This document shows positions 15,583 to 16,094 of a stretch of 16,094 nt of DNA, piece after piece. Source of the stretch: an uncultured Collinsella sp. (GTDB lineage: Bacteria > Actinomycetota > Coriobacteriia > Coriobacteriales > Coriobacteriaceae); the NCBI GenBank assembly GCA_902494465.1, contig CABUTH010000029.1, forward strand, positions 1 to 16,094, given 5' to 3'. The first letter of the stretch is position 1; each line of letters starts with the position of its first letter. The notes beneath the pieces were generated by a model. That model searched no databases. It had not been told where the DNA came from and worked only from the letters and a program-made list of their open reading frames with translations. The translations under genes were made by a program, and so were the position numbers.

Positions 15583-15626
15583 ATTTGCCATTTTGCCGTT
15601 CTGGGCCTGTTTTTGCCGCTCATTGG

Positions 15627-15633
15627 ATATAAA
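15627..15633 (+). promoter_or_regulatory. Possible -10 element of the transposase gene
   Basis: An AT-rich ATATAAA at 15627-15633, preceded by TGG, is the only -10-like sequence found upstream of the transposase in this region. No convincing -35 is present at the normal distance. Confidence 0.25.
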
Positions 15634-15663
15634 TAGGTCACAGGCTCAGCATTTCGCGTTCCT

Positions 15664-15707
15664 TCTCTCCTTTTAGGTGTTGCCTGTTCAGTTTTTGAAA
15701 GGAGAGA
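15664..15707 (+). promoter_or_regulatory. Hairpin that hides the transposase ribosome-binding site
   Basis: TCTCTCCTTT (15664-15673) is the exact reverse complement of AAAGGAGAGA (15698-15707), which contains the ribosome-binding site AAAGGAG; the ATG is at 15710. G-U and A-T pairs can extend the stem inward. In mRNA this would block initiation. Salmonella IS200 is known to use a comparable leader hairpin. Confidence 0.6.
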
Positions 15708-15709
15708 TT

Positions 15710-16094
15710 ATGCCTCGATGTGCCCGCGCCGTTTCGCTCACCGGTTATTACCACGTCTTTGACCGTGGTAACTCTAAACAGATTATTTTTGAAGATGACT
15801 CTGACCGATATCGTTTCTTATCGGACATCTCGGACAGGTTCGCGCACCATAAAGTGGCGGTGTTGGCTTGGTGCCTTATGGACAATCACTTCCATTTGAT
15901 GGTTGATGACCCATTTGACAATCTTTCAAAGGCAATGCAGTGTGCGCTGACGGCGTATGCCAAGTATTTCAATGGGAAAACGGGGAGAACAGGCCATCTG
16001 TTTGACAATCGCTATTCACGGGTCGCGGTCGAGTCGGACACGCAGGCGGTACAGCTGCTCGATTATATCCATCTCAATCCCGTGAAAGGTGCGC
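15710..16094 (+). CDS. REP-associated / IS200-like tyrosine (Y1) transposase, 5' part
   Basis: The first 128 residues of a Y1 transposase of the RAYT type; the gene runs off the window. The start LTGYYHVFDRGNSKQIIFED, the core AWCLMDNHFHLMV with the HUH pair H60 and H62, and AYAKYFNGKTGRTGHLFDNR are typical; Y83 or Y86 is the likely nucleophile. The block YIHLNPVKGA at the window edge is also family-typical. Such enzymes cut single-stranded DNA at REP hairpins. The ATG is supported by AAAGGAG (15698-15704), itself buried in an inverted repeat. By eye the gene is richer in A+T than the core genes to its left, which suits a mobile origin. No terminal inverted repeats are expected for this class. 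REP-like repeats lie upstream. Confidence 0.9.
   Translation, partial: MPRCARAVSLTGYYHVFDRGNSKQIIFEDDSDRYRFLSDISDRFAHHKVAVLAWCLMDNHFHLMVDDPFDNLSKAMQCALTAYAKYFNGKTGRTGHLFDNRYSRVAVESDTQAVQLLDYIHLNPVKGA

Noticed and set aside
15377..15709. CRISPR, tRNA or complete insertion-sequence ends in the adhE-transposase gap
   Set aside because: The repeats are too short and too few for CRISPR, no tRNA fold was seen, and the right side of the transposase is outside the window.

Overview
The window looks like a chromosomal segment of a high-GC Coriobacteriia (Actinomycetota), most likely Collinsella or a close relative. This rests on GC-rich codon use, the protein sequences, the frequent TTG/GTG starts and a Firmicutes-like order of housekeeping genes. 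The assignment is inferred by eye; no database search was possible.

Layout. (1) Bases 1-1364, + strand: the 3' end of trmFO (tRNA T-loop m5U54 methylation), overlapped by xerC (tyrosine recombinase). xerC seems to start at a rare ATA codon. (2) Bases 1365-3290: a good sigma70-type promoter and a structured leader drive rpsB-tsf (ribosomal protein S2, elongation factor Ts), closed by a strong intrinsic terminator. (3) Bases 3290-11775: one compact + strand operon, pyrH-frr-uppS-cdsA-dxr-rseP-ispG-proS, with gaps of about 0-25 bases, closed by a very long terminator hairpin. It combines UMP phosphorylation, ribosome recycling, two MEP isoprenoid steps (dxr, ispG), the undecaprenyl carrier (uppS), CDP-diacylglycerol (cdsA), an intramembrane protease (rseP) and prolyl-tRNA synthetase, so it serves translation and the cell envelope. 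(4) Bases 11801-15376, - strand: adhE (fermentative aldehyde/alcohol dehydrogenase) followed by a phosphotransferase-fold kinase of unknown substrate. A bidirectional terminator separates them from the convergent proS operon. (5) Bases 15377-16094: an intergenic region with an adhE promoter candidate, a symmetric terminator and REP-like repeats, then the 5' part of an IS200-like/RAYT (Y1) transposase cut by the window edge.

Most of the window is ordinary core genome. The points that deserve a second look are: a winged-helix-like domain inserted in the cytoplasmic loop of the RseP protease; a textbook intrinsic terminator inside the first 65 bases of the uppS coding sequence; the ATA start of xerC; a perfect hairpin that hides the ribosome-binding site of the transposase; and REP-like repeats next to it. 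No tRNA, rRNA, CRISPR array, prophage or complete insertion sequence was seen.
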